Assembly: GCF_016907955.1 (NCBI RefSeq)
Contig: NZ_JAFBCX010000008.1
Coordinates: 124,001-188,000, forward strand
DNA length: 64,000 bases
Direction of reading: 5' to 3'
From: Lentzea nigeriaca
GTDB taxonomy: Bacteria; Actinomycetota; Actinomycetes; Mycobacteriales; Pseudonocardiaceae
A model generated the notes under the pieces. That model was not told the origin of the DNA. It saw only the letters and a list, made by a program, of their open reading frames with translations, and searched no databases. Within the stretch, counting starts at the first letter, position 1; every line of letters begins with the position of its first letter. Position numbers and translations under genes: made by a program. Of this stretch, positions 43,222 through 53,603 are shown piece after piece.

Positions 43222-44367
43222 GTGACCACCACGCAGCCCCTCCCCACCGTCGAGGACGTCCGCAAGGCGCTGGCCGGTGTGCAGGACCCCGAGATCCGCC
43301 GCCCGATCACCGAGATCGGCATGGTCAAGGACGTCGAGGTGGGCTCGGACGGCGCTGTGGTCGTCGGGGTGTTCCTGACGGTCGCGGGCTGCCCGATGCG
43401 CGACAAGATCACCAAGGACGTCACCGCCGCGGTCGAGGCGCTCGACGGTGTCTCGTCCGTGCGCGTCGACCTCGACGTGATGAGCGACGCCCAGCGCACC
43501 GAGCTGCGCAAGCAGCTGCGCGGCGGGGTTGAGGAACCTGTCATCCCGTTCGCCCAGCCGGGCTCGCTGACGCGCGTGTACTGCGTCGCGTCCGGCAAGG
43601 GCGGCGTCGGCAAGTCCTCGGTGACGGTGAACCTGGCCGTGGCGATGGCCGAGCGCGGCCTGTCGGTCGGCGTGGTCGACGCGGACATCTACGGCCACTC
43701 GATCCCGCGCATGCTCGGCACCGACGCGCGGCCCACCCAGGTCGAGAAGATGATGATGCCGCCGCAGGCGCACGGCGTGAAGGTCATCTCGATCGGCATG
43801 TTCACGCCGGGCAACACCCCGGTCGTGTGGCGCGGGCCGATGCTGCACCGCGCGCTGCAGCAGTTCCTCGCGGACGTGTTCTGGGGCGACCTCGACGTGC
43901 TGCTGCTCGACCTGCCGCCCGGCACCGGCGACGTGGCCATCTCGGTGGCGCAGCTCGTGCCGAACGCCGAGATCCTGGTGGTGACGACGCCGCAGCAGGC
44001 CGCGGCCGAGGTGGCGGAGCGGGCCGGGTCGATCGCGCTGCAGACGCGTCAGCGGGTCGCGGGCGTCATCGAGAACATGTCGTACTTCGAGATGCCGGAC
44101 GGTTCGCGCGCGGAGATCTTCGGCGCGGGTGGCGGTCAGGCCGTCGCGGAGTCGCTGACCAAGACCATCGGCTCCGACGTGCCGTTGCTCGGGCAGGTGC
44201 CGCTCGACCCGCGGCTGCGGGAGAACGGCGACACGGGCACGCCGATCGTCAAGGCCGTGCCGGACTCGGCAGCGGCCGGGGTTCTCACCGACGTCGCCAA
44301 GAAGCTGACCGTGAAGTCGCGCGGCCTGGCGGGTCGGCTGCTGAACGTCTCCCCCGCAGGGCGCTGA
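43222..44367 (+). CDS. mrp: Mrp/NBP35-type iron-sulfur carrier ATPase
   Basis: A 381-residue protein. An N-terminal MIP18/DUF59 domain (EDVRKALAGVQDPEIRRPIT) precedes a P-loop ATPase with Walker A SGKGGVGKSS (124-133) and VDADIYGHSIPRML. The CXXC that holds the cluster in many Mrp proteins is absent (ENMSYFEMPDGSRAEIFG), as in mycobacterial Mrp. TAGCAT ends 6 nt before the GTG, suggesting a leaderless start. Confidence 0.9.
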   Translation: MTTTQPLPTVEDVRKALAGVQDPEIRRPITEIGMVKDVEVGSDGAVVVGVFLTVAGCPMRDKITKDVTAAVEALDGVSSVRVDLDVMSDAQRTELRKQLRGGVEEPVIPFAQPGSLTRVYCVASGKGGVGKSSVTVNLAVAMAERGLSVGVVDADIYGHSIPRMLGTDARPTQVEKMMMPPQAHGVKVISIGMFTPGNTPVVWRGPMLHRALQQFLADVFWGDLDVLLLDLPPGTGDVAISVAQLVPNAEILVVTTPQQAAAEVAERAGSIALQTRQRVAGVIENMSYFEMPDGSRAEIFGAGGGQAVAESLTKTIGSDVPLLGQVPLDPRLRENGDTGTPIVKAVPDSAAAGVLTDVAKKLTVKSRGLAGRLLNVSPAGR

Positions 44368-44410
44368 CCCCGCGAGATCGCGCGCCGGACGCAGCCCGCC
44401 CCACCAGGGG

Positions 44411-44431
44411 GACCTAGCCACCCACTAGGTC
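44411..44431. terminator. Bidirectional hairpin between mrp and tatB
   Basis: GACCTAG (44411-44417) and CTAGGTC (44425-44431) form a perfect 7-bp stem with a 7-nt loop between two convergent genes. Confidence 0.55.
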
Positions 44432-44488
44432 AGGACGCTACTCGCGGGAGCGGGCTGTCAACCCACCGCTGGGCGATCTGTGGACAAC

Positions 44489-44863
44489 TCAGGTCGCGTC
44501 CGGGTCGTACGGCGGGCGCTCGCCCGGTGCGAGAGGACGCTGCTCGGGCGGCGGAGGCGTGGACGGCGTCGGGTAGCCGTTGGCCTTGGTCGGCTCCGGG
44601 TCGTCGAAGAGGTGCTTGGCGACGGCCCGCTTCGGGTCGAAGTTGCGCAGCTCGCGGAGGTCCTCGAGAGGCTTGCGGAGCTGCTCGAACTCCGGGCCCA
44701 TCTCCTGCTTGAGCTGTTCGCGCGCGCCGGTCGCGTACTCGCGGACCTGGCGCACCGTCTTGCCCAGCCAGGCCGCGGCGGACGGCAGGCGTTCGGGCCC
44801 CAGAATGAAGAGACCCGCGACGACGATGATGAGGATCTCTACCCATCCGATGCTGTCGAACAC
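44489..44863 (-). CDS. tatB: Sec-independent (Tat) translocase subunit TatB
   Basis: A 124-residue protein. [25 protein letters not shown] is the single helix with the invariant Glu-before-helix and GPERLP turn, followed by an amphipathic helix ([14 protein letters not shown]) and a Pro-rich tail. TatB works with TatA/TatC to export folded proteins. It lies downstream of htrA as in mycobacteria. Confidence 0.93.
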   Translation of the reverse strand: MFDSIGWVEILIIVVAGLFILGPERLPSAAAWLGKTVRQVREYATGAREQLKQEMGPEFEQLRKPLEDLRELRNFDPKRAVAKHLFDDPEPTKANGYPTPSTPPPPEQRPLAPGERPPYDPDAT

Positions 44864-44915
44864 AGGTCCCAGCCTACTGCCCGTGGCCCGGAAACCTGCC
44901 GGGTCATGGGCAAGG

Positions 44916-46436
44916 TCAGTCGCTCTTGAGGGTCACGTCGAGTTTGAGCTCACGGCCCTGCCGGGCCAGCACCACCTGCACCGTTTGGCCGATCTCGTGC
45001 TCGCGAACGGCGACGACCAGCTCGGCGGCGTTGCGGACCATCCGGTTGCCCACCTTGGTGATCACGTCGCCCTCCTGGATGCCCGCTGCGGCCGCGGCGC
45101 CCCCTGCGGGAACGTTCTGCACCTGAGCGCCCTCGGAGGTCTCGGCGGACACGGACTTGACGTTGACGTTCATGTCCGCGTGCTTGACCTGGCCGCTGCG
45201 GATCAGCTCCTGGCTGATCTTGCGCGCCTGGTTGCCGGAGATCGCGAAGCCCAGGCCGACGGAGCCGCCGGTCTCGGTGCGGATCGAGGAGTTGATGCCG
45301 ACCAGGGCACCGCGCGAGTCGACCAGCGCGCCACCGGAGTTGCCGGGGTTGATGGCCGCGTCGGTCTGGATCGCGTCGTAGGTGACCTGCGGGCCGCCGT
45401 TCTCGCCTGCCGCCGTCACCGGGCGGTGCAGTGCGGAGACGATGCCCTCGGTGACGGTGTTGGACAGCTGCAGCGGCGAGCCGATGGCGATCACGCTGTC
45501 GCCGACCTGGAGCTCGTCGGAGTTGCCGAACTGCAGCACGGTCGGGTTCGTGACCTCGACCTTGATCACGGCGAGGTCGGTCTTGGGGTCACGGCCGACG
45601 ACGCGGGCCTGTGCGCGCGTGCCGTCGGTGAAGACGGCGCTGAGCTTGGCGGACGAGTCCTGGGCCGCTGGGGCGACGACGTGGTCGTTGGTGAGGATGT
45701 AACCGCCTGCCTCGATGACGACACCGGAACCGACGCCCGCCACGTTCGCGCCCTTGAACTCGATGGACACGACGCTCGGCGTGACGCGCTTGGCGATGTC
45801 CGAGATCGAACCGGCTGGGCGTTCCTTGCCCTGCTCGACCTCCGCCAGCGTCACCGTCGAGTCGGTCAGCGGGTTGCCCGCACGGCCGATCAGCCAGCCG
45901 ACGAGGCCACCGGCGGCGCCGACGAGCAGAGCGACCGCCGTCAGCAACGCGAGGGCCGTCGGCTTCACGCGCCGGCCGAAGATCAGTTCGGGAACGCTCA
46001 GCTGTGGACCGGGGTCCTGCTTCTTCTCAGCTTCACGCGGCGGGTCCTCGCCCACGGCGGGCGGGCCGATCACGGCACCCGAAGCGGGGTCGCGCCACGG
46101 GTCGCCGGCGGGCTTGTCGCCCCAGAACACGGGATCGATGTCCGGATCCGGCTCACCCATCGGCTGCGGCGGGCGCTGCAGGAGTTCGGAGGAGCCCTGG
46201 CGGCCGAACGCGGTCACGAGGGACTCGGGAGGCGGCGGTGCCGACTGCACCTGCGGAACGGGCACGTCACGCGTGGCGAACGCGCCGGAAACGCCGTCCG
46301 GGCGGCCGAAAGCGGAGGCATACGCGGGGTCGACCGGCGGCTGCACCAGGGGCCGTGGCCGGAGCCTGCGGTGCGCTCCGTCGTCCACTCCGGAAACGGG
46401 TGTGGGCGTCTGGCCGTTGGGCGACTGCTGGCTCAT
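44916..46436 (-). CDS. htrA: HtrA/DegP-type serine protease with PDZ domain
   Basis: A 506-residue protein with a long Pro-rich cytoplasmic N-terminus (about 165 residues), one membrane helix (about 166-190), and an extracellular trypsin-like domain with catalytic His (TNDHVV), Asp (TDLAVIKV) and Ser (PGNSGGALV), ending with a PDZ domain ([13 protein letters not shown]). It degrades misfolded envelope proteins and, in mycobacteria, belongs to the SigE regulon. Encoded right after rseA. Confidence 0.92.
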   Translation of the reverse strand: MSQQSPNGQTPTPVSGVDDGAHRRLRPRPLVQPPVDPAYASAFGRPDGVSGAFATRDVPVPQVQSAPPPPESLVTAFGRQGSSELLQRPPQPMGEPDPDIDPVFWGDKPAGDPWRDPASGAVIGPPAVGEDPPREAEKKQDPGPQLSVPELIFGRRVKPTALALLTAVALLVGAAGGLVGWLIGRAGNPLTDSTVTLAEVEQGKERPAGSISDIAKRVTPSVVSIEFKGANVAGVGSGVVIEAGGYILTNDHVVAPAAQDSSAKLSAVFTDGTRAQARVVGRDPKTDLAVIKVEVTNPTVLQFGNSDELQVGDSVIAIGSPLQLSNTVTEGIVSALHRPVTAAGENGGPQVTYDAIQTDAAINPGNSGGALVDSRGALVGINSSIRTETGGSVGLGFAISGNQARKISQELIRSGQVKHADMNVNVKSVSAETSEGAQVQNVPAGGAAAAAGIQEGDVITKVGNRMVRNAAELVVAVREHEIGQTVQVVLARQGRELKLDVTLKSD

Positions 46437-46501
46437 CTCTCCCCGAATTTTCCGCTAGGAGTGCTGAGTTACAGCGTGCCTCACGAACGGTGAAATGACT
46501 G

Positions 46502-47032
46502 TCAGGGGGTGGTCGCGAAGACCGCGCCGGCGTTCTGCGGCACCGACGGCGAGGCGGGCGCGTCGCTTTCCGGCGAGGTGAACGCGAGTGCGCCGAGCAG
46601 CATGCCGCTCACCACGACCCCGGCACCCTGCCGCGCGCGACGGCCGCTGAACCAGCCGTTGCTGCCCAGTGGTCTCGACGACCCCAGCACGGGGCCGGAG
46701 CCGAACGCGGGCTTGTCCGTCCTCTGCACGGCGACGAACTGACCGTCCTCGGTGATCGCGAGCCCGTCCGGTGCGGACGGCAGCTCGACCTCCTGCGGGA
46801 TGGCACCGAGCCTGTCGAGCAGCGACGCCGACGCCGTGGGCGCCGCCGCGGTGCGCACGGCCGCGCGCGCCTGCTGCTGGGTGTAGGTCTCGAAAGCGCA
46901 GAAGCCGCAGCGCTGGATGTGCGCAGAGGCTCGCTCGTGTGCGACCGAGGACAGCTCTCCGTCCACGAACGCGACCACGGCATCCGGCAACAGGTGCTGC
47001 TCAGGCAGGCCCCAACCACGGAGGTCGGTCAT
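46502..47032 (-). CDS. rseA: Zinc-finger anti-sigma factor RseA
   Basis: A 176-residue protein with the ZAS motif His38-x3-Cys42-x2-Cys45 (HIQRCGFC) in the N-terminal part and one hydrophobic segment near the C-terminus ([14 protein letters not shown]). It would bind and hold SigE, encoded immediately upstream with a 4-nt overlap. Redox or phosphorylation release is known in mycobacteria and not visible here. Confidence 0.9.
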   Translation of the reverse strand: MTDLRGWGLPEQHLLPDAVVAFVDGELSSVAHERASAHIQRCGFCAFETYTQQQARAAVRTAAAPTASASLLDRLGAIPQEVELPSAPDGLAITEDGQFVAVQRTDKPAFGSGPVLGSSRPLGSNGWFSGRRARQGAGVVVSGMLLGALAFTSPESDAPASPSVPQNAGAVFATTP

Positions 47033-47631
47033 GCAGAGTCCTCCAGCAACGATTCCTGACGACGGCGTTCGAGCGCGACCTTCAGAGCCTGGCGGCCCCG
47101 ATGGATCCTGCTCCTCACGGTACCCATCTTCACCCCGAGCGTGGCACCGATCTCCTCGTAGGAGAGTCCTTCCACGTCACAGAGCACGACGGCGGCACGG
47201 AACTCCGGCGGGAGCTCGTCCAGCGCGGCCTGCAGATCGGGGTCGAGGTTCTTCTCGTCGTAGATCTCTTCAGGGGACAGGTCGTCACCCTCGAGGCGGT
47301 CGTTGTCCTCGGGCAGCGCCTCCATGCGCACGCGGCTGCGGCGGCGAGCCATGTCGAGGAAGAGGTTGGTGGTGATGCGGTGCAGCCACCCCTCGAAGGT
47401 GCCCGGCTTGTAGGACGCGAGCGAGCGGAAGACGCGGATGAACGTCTCCTGCGTGAGGTCCTCGGCATCGTGCTGGTTGCCGGTCAGGCGGTACGCGAGC
47501 CGGTAGACCCGGTCCGCGTGCTCGCGGACGATGGAGTCCCACGAGGGCGGCGTCCAGTCGGCCGTCTCGATGGGCGCGACGGCCTCCGGCGAACTCGACT
47601 GCGTGCGCATCAGGTGTTTCGGCACCTCCAT
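47029..47631 (-). CDS. sigE: ECF sigma factor SigE
   Basis: Region 2 ([20 protein letters not shown] and [15 protein letters not shown]) and region 4 ([34 protein letters not shown]) are complete and closely match mycobacterial SigE. The start is uncertain: ATG 47631 is used here (200 residues), but ATG 47610 and GTG 47793 are in frame, and mycobacterial sigE has several starts as well. It drives envelope-stress genes. Confidence 0.9.
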   Translation of the reverse strand: MEVPKHLMRTQSSSPEAVAPIETADWTPPSWDSIVREHADRVYRLAYRLTGNQHDAEDLTQETFIRVFRSLASYKPGTFEGWLHRITTNLFLDMARRRSRVRMEALPEDNDRLEGDDLSPEEIYDEKNLDPDLQAALDELPPEFRAAVVLCDVEGLSYEEIGATLGVKMGTVRSRIHRGRQALKVALERRRQESLLEDSA

Positions 47632-47829
47632 GTGGGCCGCCCGGCGACCCTTGTGCGGCTCAACGAACGGTGGGTCCGGCTTGTTCCCGACCAGAGCCTG
47701 GCTTCTTGCTGCCCTACCTTCTCCTGCTCCCTTAAAACGATCGTGAGAGCTGCCTGAGAGCACCCTGAGAATCTCGGTTCGGGCCGCGTTCACCCGTTTT
47801 GGGCACGCGTGGCACTAACCTGCTATCCC

Positions 47830-48462
47830 GTGACCTCGGAATCGGCCCTGCGGGAGTACGTCGAGCAGTACCTCCCCGAGGACGACGTGCACCTGGCAGC
47901 ACGAGCACGCGGCCAGGAGCTGGGCTGCGTGCCCATCGGCGCCGGCGGAGGCGCCGCCCTGCGGTTCCTCGCGACGGCACTCCAGGCGAAGGCGGTCGTC
48001 GAGATCGGGACAGGCGCGGGCACCAGCGGCCTCTACCTGCTCGCGGGCATGCCGCAGTCGGGCATCCTCACGTCGATCGACGTGGCCCCCGAGCACCAGC
48101 GCGCCGCCCGCGAGGCCTACGCCGCCGCGGGCATCTCGCCCTCGCGCACCCGCCTGATCATGGGCAAGGCGCTGGACGTGCTGCCTCGTCTCACCGACGC
48201 GGCCTACGACCTCGTGTTCGTCGACGCCCACAAGCCCGAGTACCCGCAGTACCTCGAACACGGCGTCCGCATGCTGAGGCCGGGCGGTGTCATCGCGTTC
48301 GACAACGTCCTCTGGCACGGTGCCGTCGTCGACCCCTCCAAGCGTGACGAGTCGACCCAGGCGATGCGGGACATCGCCCGGCTCGTGAAGGAGGACGACC
48401 GGCTCGTTCCGGTGATCCTGCCGCTGGGCGACGGCCTGCTCGTGGCGGCACGCCGGCCATAG
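47830..48462 (+). CDS. Class I SAM-dependent O-methyltransferase (Rv1220c-like)
   Basis: A 210-residue protein of the caffeoyl-CoA/catechol O-methyltransferase type. VVEIGTGAGTSGLYLL binds SAM, LTSIDVAPEHQRAA follows, and FVDAHKPEYPQYLE plus FDNVLWHG carry the metal-binding residues. GTG 47830 was preferred over 47809 because a TAACCT element sits 8 nt before it. Divergent from sigE, the same arrangement as in mycobacteria. Substrate unknown. Confidence 0.85.
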   Translation: MTSESALREYVEQYLPEDDVHLAARARGQELGCVPIGAGGGAALRFLATALQAKAVVEIGTGAGTSGLYLLAGMPQSGILTSIDVAPEHQRAAREAYAAAGISPSRTRLIMGKALDVLPRLTDAAYDLVFVDAHKPEYPQYLEHGVRMLRPGGVIAFDNVLWHGAVVDPSKRDESTQAMRDIARLVKEDDRLVPVILPLGDGLLVAARRP

Positions 48463-48528
48463 CAGTACGCAGGGAGCTTTCGTACTCTCCCGGAGTACGC
48501 GGGGTCCCCGCGTGTGGCAAGCAAACGG

Positions 48529-49743
48529 TCAGTAAGCCCGGACGCCCTTGCCGAGGACCGTGACGCCGCCCGCTGAAACGGTGTAGCGCTCACGGTCCAT
48601 CGGGGCGTCCACGCCGATCAACGCGCCGTCGGGCACCACGACGTTCTTGTCCAGGATCGCCCGCCGCACCACGGCACCCTTGCCGATGCGCACACCGGGC
48701 AGCAGCACCGACCCCTGCACCACGGATCCGACCTCGACGGTCACGTCCGACGAGATCACCGAGCCGTGGATCTTGCCGGAGATGATCGAGCCGGGTCCGA
48801 CCATCGAGTCCTCAGCGGACCCACCGGCGATGAACTTCGCGGGCGGCAACGGCGGTGTGGCGGTGCGGATCGGCCACAACTGGTTGTACAGGTTGAAAAT
48901 CGGATTGACCGAAACGAGATCCATGTGGGCGTCGTAGTAGGCGTCGATCGTTCCGACGTCACGCCAGTAGCCGCGATCCCGGTCCGTGGCGCCGGGAACC
49001 TCGTTGTCCTGGAAGTCGTAAACGTGCGCCTTTCCCCGGTCCACCAACATCGGGATGATGTCGCCGCCCATGTCGTGGTCGGAGTCCGGGTTCAACGCGT
49101 CGCCGCGCAGCGCGTCCAGCAGGGCCTCGGTCGTGAAGACGTAGTTGCCCATTGAAGCGAAAGTGACATCCGGGTCGTCCGGCACGTGCGGCGGTTCGGA
49201 CGGCTTCTCCAGGAAGCGCGTGATCTTGCCGGACGCGTCGGAGTCGATGCAGCCGAACGCCTTCGCCTCGGTCCGCGGCACGCGGATGCCCGCGACGGTC
49301 ACGGCCGCGCCGGACTCGATGTGCTGCGAGATCATCTGCGACGGGTCCATCCGGTACACGTGGTCGGCACCGAAGATCACGACGTGGTCGGGCTTCTCGT
49401 CGTGGACCAGGTTCAGCGACTGGAAGATCGCGTCGGCGGAGCCGGTGTACCACCGAGGGCCCAGACGTTGCTGGGCCGGCACCGGTGTCACGTACTGACC
49501 GAGCACATTGGACAGGCGCCACGTCGTCGAGATGTGGCGGTCCAGCGAGTGCGACTTGTACTGCGTCAGCACGCAGAGCTTCGCGAGCCCCGCGTTGACC
49601 AGGTTCGACAGCACGAAGTCGACCAGCCGGTAGTTGCCCCCGAAGGGCACAGCCGGTTTCGCGCGGTCGGCCGTCAGTGGCCACAGGCGCTTGCCTTCAC
49701 CACCGGCAAGCACAATTCCGAGAACGTGCGGCTGCCCCTTCAC
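48529..49743 (-). CDS. glgC: Glucose-1-phosphate adenylyltransferase
   Basis: A 404-residue enzyme. [20 protein letters not shown] is the nucleotide-binding start, followed by [23 protein letters not shown], and a left-handed beta-helix C-terminal domain ([18 protein letters not shown]). It makes ADP-glucose for glycogen and for GlgM-dependent maltose-1-phosphate synthesis. Divergent from glgM. Confidence 0.94.
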   Translation of the reverse strand: MKGQPHVLGIVLAGGEGKRLWPLTADRAKPAVPFGGNYRLVDFVLSNLVNAGLAKLCVLTQYKSHSLDRHISTTWRLSNVLGQYVTPVPAQQRLGPRWYTGSADAIFQSLNLVHDEKPDHVVIFGADHVYRMDPSQMISQHIESGAAVTVAGIRVPRTEAKAFGCIDSDASGKITRFLEKPSEPPHVPDDPDVTFASMGNYVFTTEALLDALRGDALNPDSDHDMGGDIIPMLVDRGKAHVYDFQDNEVPGATDRDRGYWRDVGTIDAYYDAHMDLVSVNPIFNLYNQLWPIRTATPPLPPAKFIAGGSAEDSMVGPGSIISGKIHGSVISSDVTVEVGSVVQGSVLLPGVRIGKGAVVRRAILDKNVVVPDGALIGVDAPMDRERYTVSAGGVTVLGKGVRAY

Positions 49744-49775
49744 GGTATGTGACCCTATCTGTGCGATCGCGCTTC

Positions 49776-49794
49776 AACCAGTCACAAACTGGTT
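49776..49794. promoter_or_regulatory. Inverted repeat in the divergent glgC-glgM spacer
   Basis: AACCAGT (49776-49782) and ACTGGTT (49788-49794) form a perfect 7-bp inverted repeat with a 5-nt centre. A related pair, AACCAGT (51028-51034) and ACTGGT (51053-51058), lies before the lipoprotein gene downstream of glgM. A shared operator is possible. Confidence 0.4.
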
Positions 49795-49831
49795 CGTCCC
49801 AACAAGGACCGCTGTGATCTACGGTGGGTGC

Positions 49832-50983
49832 GTGCGAGTTGCGCTGATGACGCGGGAGTACCCGCCGGAGGTCTACGGCGGCGCTGGTGTGCACGTGGGA
49901 TTCCTCGTGCCCCATCTCCGCGAACTGGTCGACGTTGACGTGCACTGCTTCGGTGCACCTCGCGGAGACGCCACTGCCCACAACCCACCGCACAGCCTGG
50001 AGCAGGCGAACGCGGCGCTGACGACGCTCGCGGTCGACCTCGAGATGGCTCAGGCGGTGTCCACGGCGAACCTCGTGCACTCGCACACCTGGTACGCCAA
50101 CATGGGCGGTCACCTGGCCAAACTCCTGCACGGGATCCCGCACGTGGTGACGGCGCACTCGCTGGAGCCGCGCCGGCCGTGGAAGGCAGAGCAGCTCGGC
50201 GGCGGGTACCGGATCTCGTCGTGGGCGGAGCGGACCGCGTACGAGCACGCGGACGCGGTCATCGCCGTGAGCGAGGGCATGCGCGCGGACGTGCTCGACG
50301 CCTATCCCGCGCTGGATCCGGCGAAGGTGCACGTGGTGCGCAACGGGATTGATTCCGCCGCGTACCACCCGGTGAGCGAGACCGACGCGCTCACCTCCCG
50401 CGGCATCGATCCCGAGAAACCGATCGTGGCGTTCGTGGGACGGATCACCCGGCAGAAGGGCGTCGGGCATCTGGTCGCCGCCGCGCACCACATCGATCCC
50501 GCCGCGCAGATCGTGCTGTGCGCCGGCGCTCCGGACACGCCGGAGATCGCCGAGGAGACCAAGCGTGCCGTGACCGAGCTCGCGGCGACTCGCGAAGGCG
50601 TCTTCTGGATCCAGAAGATGCTGCAGCCCGCCGAGGTGCGGCAGATCCTCAGCCACGCGGCGGTCTTCGTGTGCCCGTCGGTCTACGAACCGCTCGGCAT
50701 CGTGAACCTGGAGGCGATGGCGTGCGGCACGGCTGTCGTCGCGAGTGACGTCGGCGGCATCCCGGAGGTCGTCGCCAACGGCGAGACGGGGCTGCTGGTC
50801 CACTACGACGAGCACGATTTGTCGACATATCGACTTCAACTCGCCGAGTCGATCAACGAGCTCATCGCCGACCCGGACCGCGCGCAGCGCTTCGGAGCCG
50901 CCGGACGCAAGCGCGCTGAGCAGGAGTTCTCCTGGTCGGCGATGGCCGAGCAGACGGTCGAGGTCTACCGCAGTGTGATTTGA
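49832..50983 (+). CDS. glgM: Alpha-maltose-1-phosphate synthase/GT4 glycosyltransferase
   Basis: A 383-residue GT-B enzyme: VALMTREYPPEVYGGAGVHV at the start and FVGRITRQKGVGHL, VYEPLGIVNLEAMACGTAVV near the end. This is the actinobacterial GlgA-type enzyme shown in mycobacteria to be GlgM, making maltose-1-phosphate from ADP-glucose. GTG 49832 is preceded by TACGGT ending 6 nt before it. Paired with divergent glgC. Confidence 0.9.
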   Translation: MRVALMTREYPPEVYGGAGVHVGFLVPHLRELVDVDVHCFGAPRGDATAHNPPHSLEQANAALTTLAVDLEMAQAVSTANLVHSHTWYANMGGHLAKLLHGIPHVVTAHSLEPRRPWKAEQLGGGYRISSWAERTAYEHADAVIAVSEGMRADVLDAYPALDPAKVHVVRNGIDSAAYHPVSETDALTSRGIDPEKPIVAFVGRITRQKGVGHLVAAAHHIDPAAQIVLCAGAPDTPEIAEETKRAVTELAATREGVFWIQKMLQPAEVRQILSHAAVFVCPSVYEPLGIVNLEAMACGTAVVASDVGGIPEVVANGETGLLVHYDEHDLSTYRLQLAESINELIADPDRAQRFGAAGRKRAEQEFSWSAMAEQTVEVYRSVI

Positions 50984-50984
50984 G

Positions 50985-51015
50985 ACACACCCCCTTGGGG
51001 CAACCCCAAAGTGTG
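50985..51015 (+). terminator. Hairpin terminator after glgM
   Basis: CACAC (50986-50990) and TTGGGG (50995-51000) pair with CCCCAA (51003-51008) and GTGTG (51011-51015), right after the glgM stop. Confidence 0.6.
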
Positions 51016-51056
51016 AACGCCGCCTTTAACCAGTAGTGACGTAGTGGTTTCAACTG

Positions 51057-52475
51057 GTGAGGGGCGCGAAGACTGTGCGGTGTGCGGTGCTGGCTCTGAC
51101 GGTCCTCCTCGCGGTGACTGGATGTGCCACGGCGACCAAGACACAACCGGCCGCCGTGCAGCCCACCATTGACGGCGTGAAGGTCGCGGACGCCTCTGAC
51201 CTGCAGGCACAGGCCGAGGCCCAGCTCGCCTACACGCTCGAGTACGGCTACGTGGCACGGGCGGGCGCGGCGGCGGTCAGCTGCTGGTTCGCCAAGACCG
51301 GCGTCGAGTCCGAGGTGGACAAACGGCTTTGGTGCGGACCGGTCCAGGTGCCTGGCAGCGGGGCGAGCACCGACTGGGTGCCCGTGCCGTTGAAGGAAGT
51401 CACCAAGAACGGTGACGAGGTCCGCTACGAGGTGCAGTCACCGCAGGTGCCGGAGAAGGGCACCCGCAGCACGCCGCTGGGCACGCTCGTGCGCACCGAC
51501 GGCAAGGAGTTCGATCCGAAGAAGCACCAGGACCTCACCGCCGGCCGCGACTTCCTCGCCGTGCTGCCCGACGACGGCAAGCGCTCCAACGCCGACCTCG
51601 GCCTTGGCAACGTCGACATCAAGCTGCGCGACGACCTGCTCGCCACCGCGGTCACCGGCTGGGCGAACCCGGACATCTGGTTCACCGCGGAGGGCACCCT
51701 GCGCGCCGAGACCGGCAAACGGTTGCGCGTCGTCAGGATGAAGGTCGAGAAGCTCTGGGAGACCGACAGCGGTTTCCACCGCACGAACTGGCAGGGCTTC
51801 GCGCCGCAGCCGTCCGAGCTCGCGTTGGAGGTGCCCGGCAAGCGTCAGCTACTGCCCGCCGACCGCCTCCCGGCCAACGGCTCGGTGTTCGTCGTCTACA
51901 CGGTGCCCGACCCGCAGGAGGGCGCGGAGACGCTCGCCCTCGGCTCGCTCGGCGCCAAGTCGCTGGAGCAGCGCGTCGAGCTCCCGTCCGGCAAGCGCAC
52001 CGACACCCCGCCGCACGTGCTGCAGCGCGCCGCGGGCCCCGCCCAGTTCCACGAGGCGACCCAGAAGATCCGCTTCGCCGACCGCGAGCTCGGGATGAAG
52101 ATCACCGGTGTCCGGCTCGGCCGCCAGCGCCCGGTGAAGCTCGGCGAGGGCCAGTACGACGTCGCCACGATCTCAGCGCCGGACAAGGCGTTGCTGGAGG
52201 TGCGGATCGAGGCCACCGGCAACCTGCCCGACACCGCGGGCGGCAGCCAGACCAAGGACCTGATCACCGTGAGGCTGCAGGACGGCTCCACCGCGCCCCA
52301 GGTCGGCGCCCGCTACGACGGCGGCCCGCTGCCGTTCGCGATCGTGGTCGAGGTCCCCGCCGACACCCGCTCGGTCTCCGTCGGCATGGAGACGGGCACA
52401 CCGGACCTTCCGAGACTGGGCAAGACCGCGATCTCCCCCGTCGACTCCCGCATCACCCTCGCCCTGGAGTTCTGA
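51057..52475 (+). CDS. Putative lipoprotein, unknown function
   Basis: A 472-residue protein with a lipoprotein signal and lipobox AVTGC (Cys23). The mature part is soluble and beta-rich with segments such as FTAEGTLRAETGKRLRVVRM and LGTLVRTDGKEFDPKK. I do not recognise a family. GTG start at 51057. Its last 163 nt lie antisense to the end of the MFS gene. Confidence 0.7.
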   Translation: MRGAKTVRCAVLALTVLLAVTGCATATKTQPAAVQPTIDGVKVADASDLQAQAEAQLAYTLEYGYVARAGAAAVSCWFAKTGVESEVDKRLWCGPVQVPGSGASTDWVPVPLKEVTKNGDEVRYEVQSPQVPEKGTRSTPLGTLVRTDGKEFDPKKHQDLTAGRDFLAVLPDDGKRSNADLGLGNVDIKLRDDLLATAVTGWANPDIWFTAEGTLRAETGKRLRVVRMKVEKLWETDSGFHRTNWQGFAPQPSELALEVPGKRQLLPADRLPANGSVFVVYTVPDPQEGAETLALGSLGAKSLEQRVELPSGKRTDTPPHVLQRAAGPAQFHEATQKIRFADRELGMKITGVRLGRQRPVKLGEGQYDVATISAPDKALLEVRIEATGNLPDTAGGSQTKDLITVRLQDGSTAPQVGARYDGGPLPFAIVVEVPADTRSVSVGMETGTPDLPRLGKTAISPVDSRITLALEF

Positions 52476-53557
52476 ACCAGCATCGCGGCGAGCGCCAGCC
52501 AGCCGATGATCACCAGGACCAGGCCGCCCCAGCCCCACTCGCCGTAGGCGGTGCTGCCGGACGTACCGCCGACGCTGCTGCCCACGTAGAACCCGCACAG
52601 GTACAGCCCGGACGCGTGGCCGCGCGCGTTGGACGGGGCCCGTGCGCCGACCCAGCTGCTCGCGATGGCGTGCGAGGCGAAGAAGCCCGCCGTGACGACG
52701 GCCAGGCCGAGCGGCACCCACAGCAGGCTCGCGAGCGTGCCCACCGCCACCACCCCGATGGTCATGAGCAGCACGCGCCCGCGGCCGAGCCGGTCGGCCA
52801 GCCTGCCCGCGAACGCCGCCGACGTGCTGCCGAACGCGTAGAAGACGAACACCAGCGACTCCAGCCACGACGGACCGGTGAGCTGGAAGCCCGCGACGTT
52901 GTAGAACGAGACGAACGCGCCGACCATCAGCACGGAGACCACGTACAGCGAGAGCAGCACCGGGTCTTTCAGCGCGGCCTTCATGCCGCGCGGCGCCCGC
53001 TTCGGCGCCGCCTGGGCACGGGGCAGGAAGAAGACGACGACCAGCGCGGCCACGAGTCCGACGACGCCGCTGAGCAGGATCGACCCACGCCAGCCCAGCC
53101 AGTCCGCCGTCGTGCCGGAGAGCAGCCTGCCGAGCATGCCGCCCACGCTGTTGCCCGCGATCATCGCGCCCATCGCGGCACCGAGCCTGCTCTTGTCGAG
53201 CTCGTCCGCGAGGTAGGCCATCGAGGCCGCGGGCACCCCGGCCGCCGCGACGCCCTGCAGCATCCGCAGCACCAGGAAGACGTCGTAGTCCGGCGCGAAC
53301 GGCAAAACCACGCCCAGCACGCCCGCCAGCAGCACGCTGATCACGATCACCGGCCGGCGTCCCACCCGTTCGGACAGCATCGCCACCGGCACGACCACCA
53401 CGGCCAACGCCAGCGTCGCCGCCGACATCGCGAGCGACGCGCCGCCGGGGCCGAGGCCGTATTCGGCGGCGATCTGCGGCAGCACCGGCTGCGGCGCATA
53501 GAGCAACGCGAAACACGCGAGCCCCGATGCGGCGATGGACGCGGTCAACCTGTTCAC
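52313..53557 (-). CDS. MFS transporter
   Basis: A 414-residue 12-helix transporter. It has an A-loop motif ERVGRRPVIVIS, a second-half DRLGRGRVLLM motif and family patterns of the sugar/drug efflux group. GTG 53557 was chosen. The last ~55 residues (after about residue 360) are not typical MFS and run antisense into the lipoprotein gene, so the natural stop may have been lost. Divergent LysR gene lies beside it. Confidence 0.84.
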   Translation of the reverse strand: MNRLTASIAASGLACFALLYAPQPVLPQIAAEYGLGPGGASLAMSAATLALAVVVVPVAMLSERVGRRPVIVISVLLAGVLGVVLPFAPDYDVFLVLRMLQGVAAAGVPAASMAYLADELDKSRLGAAMGAMIAGNSVGGMLGRLLSGTTADWLGWRGSILLSGVVGLVAALVVVFFLPRAQAAPKRAPRGMKAALKDPVLLSLYVVSVLMVGAFVSFYNVAGFQLTGPSWLESLVFVFYAFGSTSAAFAGRLADRLGRGRVLLMTIGVVAVGTLASLLWVPLGLAVVTAGFFASHAIASSWVGARAPSNARGHASGLYLCGFYVGSSVGGTSGSTAYGEWGWGGLVLVIIGWLALAAMLVQNSRARVMRESTGEIAVLPSLGRSGVPVSMPTETERVSAGTSTTIANGSGPPS

Positions 53558-53603
53558 GCATTCGACGCTAAGCCATACGTCCAATACGGAAATGGGTGAG
53601 AAT

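Noticed and set aside
47632-47793. N-terminal extension of SigE from GTG 47793
   Set aside because: The extra residues are low-complexity and not clearly conserved, although alternative starts are known for mycobacterial sigE; kept only as an uncertainty.
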